From an uncultured Rhizobiaceae group bacterium (GTDB taxonomy: Bacteria > Pseudomonadota > Alphaproteobacteria > Rhizobiales > Rhizobiaceae), in assembly GCA_937958815.1 (NCBI GenBank), contig CALGMR010000012.1, positions 62,001 to 126,000 of the forward strand: a DNA stretch of 64,000 nt, written 5' to 3'. Numbering within the stretch: the stretch's first letter is position 1; every line of letters begins with the position of its first letter. The position numbers and the translations under genes are program-made. Shown here in pieces: positions 63,298 through 64,000 of the stretch. The notes beneath the pieces were generated by a model, which did not search any database, was not told the DNA's origin, and worked only from the letters and a program-made list of their open reading frames with translations.

Positions 63298-64000
63298 TTA
63301 TCGGCGCAAGAGCCGTTTCACTTGGGCCTGATCCACAGCGCCTGACACAAAGCAAATTGCAAAATAAACCACCGCTCCAAACCCGATCAACCCACCAACG
63401 CTGATGAGTTGAACCAAGAACCCAGCGTATGTGAGAGTTTCTGCCAAAGGCAAACGCGCAACCCAAATGGCAATGCCCATGGTGATGGCAGAAACCAGCA
63501 ACATGACCAGTCTTCGAAGGGTCAAATGATCGGGTTTGAAATCACCGCGGCGCCATTGTGTAACGACCAGCAAGACGAGGTTCACCCATGCAGAAACGGA
63601 TGTGGCAATCGCGATGCCCACATGGCCCAGAGTCGGAAACAAAGCCAGTGAAAGTGCAATATTGGTGACAACCATGATGCAAGAAAACCAGAATGGCGTG
63701 CGCATATCTTCACGTGCAAAAAACGCTGGTTGAAACACTTTCATCATCACATAGGCAGGAAGACCCGTCGCAAAGGCCGCCAAAGCAAGGGCGGTTTTCG
63801 ATGTAGCCACCGCATCAAACTCGCCGCGTTCATAAAGCAGGCGCACAATATCTTCAGGGATAATCATGAACCCGACGGCTGCCGGCAGGGTCAAGGCCAG
63901 TGCAAATTCCAACGATCTGTTCTGTAATTTTTCTGCTTCATCGTGATCGCCAGATTTTAAGGCGCGGGACAATTCAGGCAAAAGCACAACCCCAACCGCG
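63298..64000 (-). CDS. murJ: Lipid II flippase MurJ (partial, cut by the window edge)
   Basis: The visible 233 residues are the C-terminal half of a MurJ-type MOP-family flippase, which moves lipid II across the inner membrane. The segment VVLLPELSRAL at the window edge is internal to the family, so the gene's start lies beyond 64000. About six to seven membrane helices follow, including ALAAFATGLPAYVMMKVFQPAFFAREDMRTPF, a conserved family stretch. The C-terminus RLLRR is complete. Confidence 0.92.
   Translation of the reverse strand, partial: AVGVVLLPELSRALKSGDHDEAEKLQNRSLEFALALTLPAAVGFMIIPEDIVRLLYERGEFDAVATSKTALALAAFATGLPAYVMMKVFQPAFFAREDMRTPFWFSCIMVVTNIALSLALFPTLGHVGIAIATSVSAWVNLVLLVVTQWRRGDFKPDHLTLRRLVMLLVSAITMGIAIWVARLPLAETLTYAGFLVQLISVGGLIGFGAVVYFAICFVSGAVDQAQVKRLLRR

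Noticed and set aside
1..64000. tRNA, rRNA, CRISPR arrays, insertion sequences, prophage or integrase genes
   Set aside because: Intergenic gaps are nearly all under 160 bases, coding is continuous with housekeeping genes, and I saw no cloverleaf, repeat-spacer pattern, transposase or terminal repeats.

Overview
This window is a gene-dense stretch of an alphaproteobacterial chromosome, most likely from the Hyphomicrobiales (Rhizobiales). I cannot name the genus. The lineage call rests on several points: a DivL-type kinase with tyrosine in place of the phospho-histidine, AddAB instead of RecBCD, a fused TsaE/AmgK protein, conserved rhizobial neighbourhoods (ahcY-divL-tsaE-murU-addB-addA-trxA; miaB-phoH-ybeY-corC; murJ-trpS-usp-nfu-tsaB-rimI), and an Irr-type iron control element. 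Base composition looks moderate, near 50% GC by eye. I see no phage, insertion sequence, CRISPR array, rRNA or tRNA. The window holds 59 protein genes, 58 complete and one (murJ) cut by the right edge. The only gene-free stretch over 300 bases is the rpmH leader at the left edge.

Layout. 1-2.8 kb: promoter and leader, then rpmH-rnpA-yidC. 2.9-4.1 kb: an uncharacterised DUF3095 protein with nucleotide-cyclase-like metal motifs. 4.2-17.7 kb: ahcY with a strong terminator, then divL, tsaE/amgK, murU, addB and addA in a tight series, then trxA with a strong terminator. 17.8-19.5 kb: argB and a HAD nucleotidase. 19.5-25.2 kb (minus): nucleoside salvage genes cdd-punA-deoC, then isochorismatase-like, VOC, SDR, queG and gst genes. 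25.3-29.3 kb: uppP, an orphan hydantoinase-A-like gene and galE. 29.3-35 kb: a DNA-repair neighbourhood with an ATP-dependent ligase and its exonuclease partner, two endonuclease III paralogues and an Ada-like methyltransferase. 35-44.3 kb: EI24/CysZ-like, PfkB kinase, mutS, an OlsB-like acyltransferase, a hybrid histidine kinase and comM. 44.4-50.7 kb: gshB-yraN-rsmI, an LppC-type lipoprotein, hemW-rdgB-rph. 50.8-54.2 kb: hrcA-grpE-slyX-benE. 54.2-64 kb (minus): recR, corC, ybeY, phoH, miaB, plsC, rimI, tsaB, nfu, usp, trpS and murJ.

How the parts work together. Many neighbours overlap by 1-4 bases, so translational coupling is the rule. Functional groups include t6A synthesis (TsaE, TsaB), peptidoglycan recycling and export (AmgK, MurU, UppP, MurJ), double-strand-break and base repair (AddAB, MutS, Nth, ligase/exonuclease, Ada, RecR), ribosome maturation (RnpA, YbeY, RsmI, Rph) and cell-cycle control (DivL). 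The window is mostly housekeeping and I found no wholly new multi-gene system. The points most worth a second look are: a cluster of four GANTC (CcrM) sites upstream of divL, an Irr-type operator over the -10 of nfu, an isochorismatase-fold protein whose nucleophilic Cys is Ser, the cyclase-like DUF3095 gene, a half-set of the ligase-associated repair system, and inverted repeats at the hybrid-kinase start and in two other regulatory gaps.
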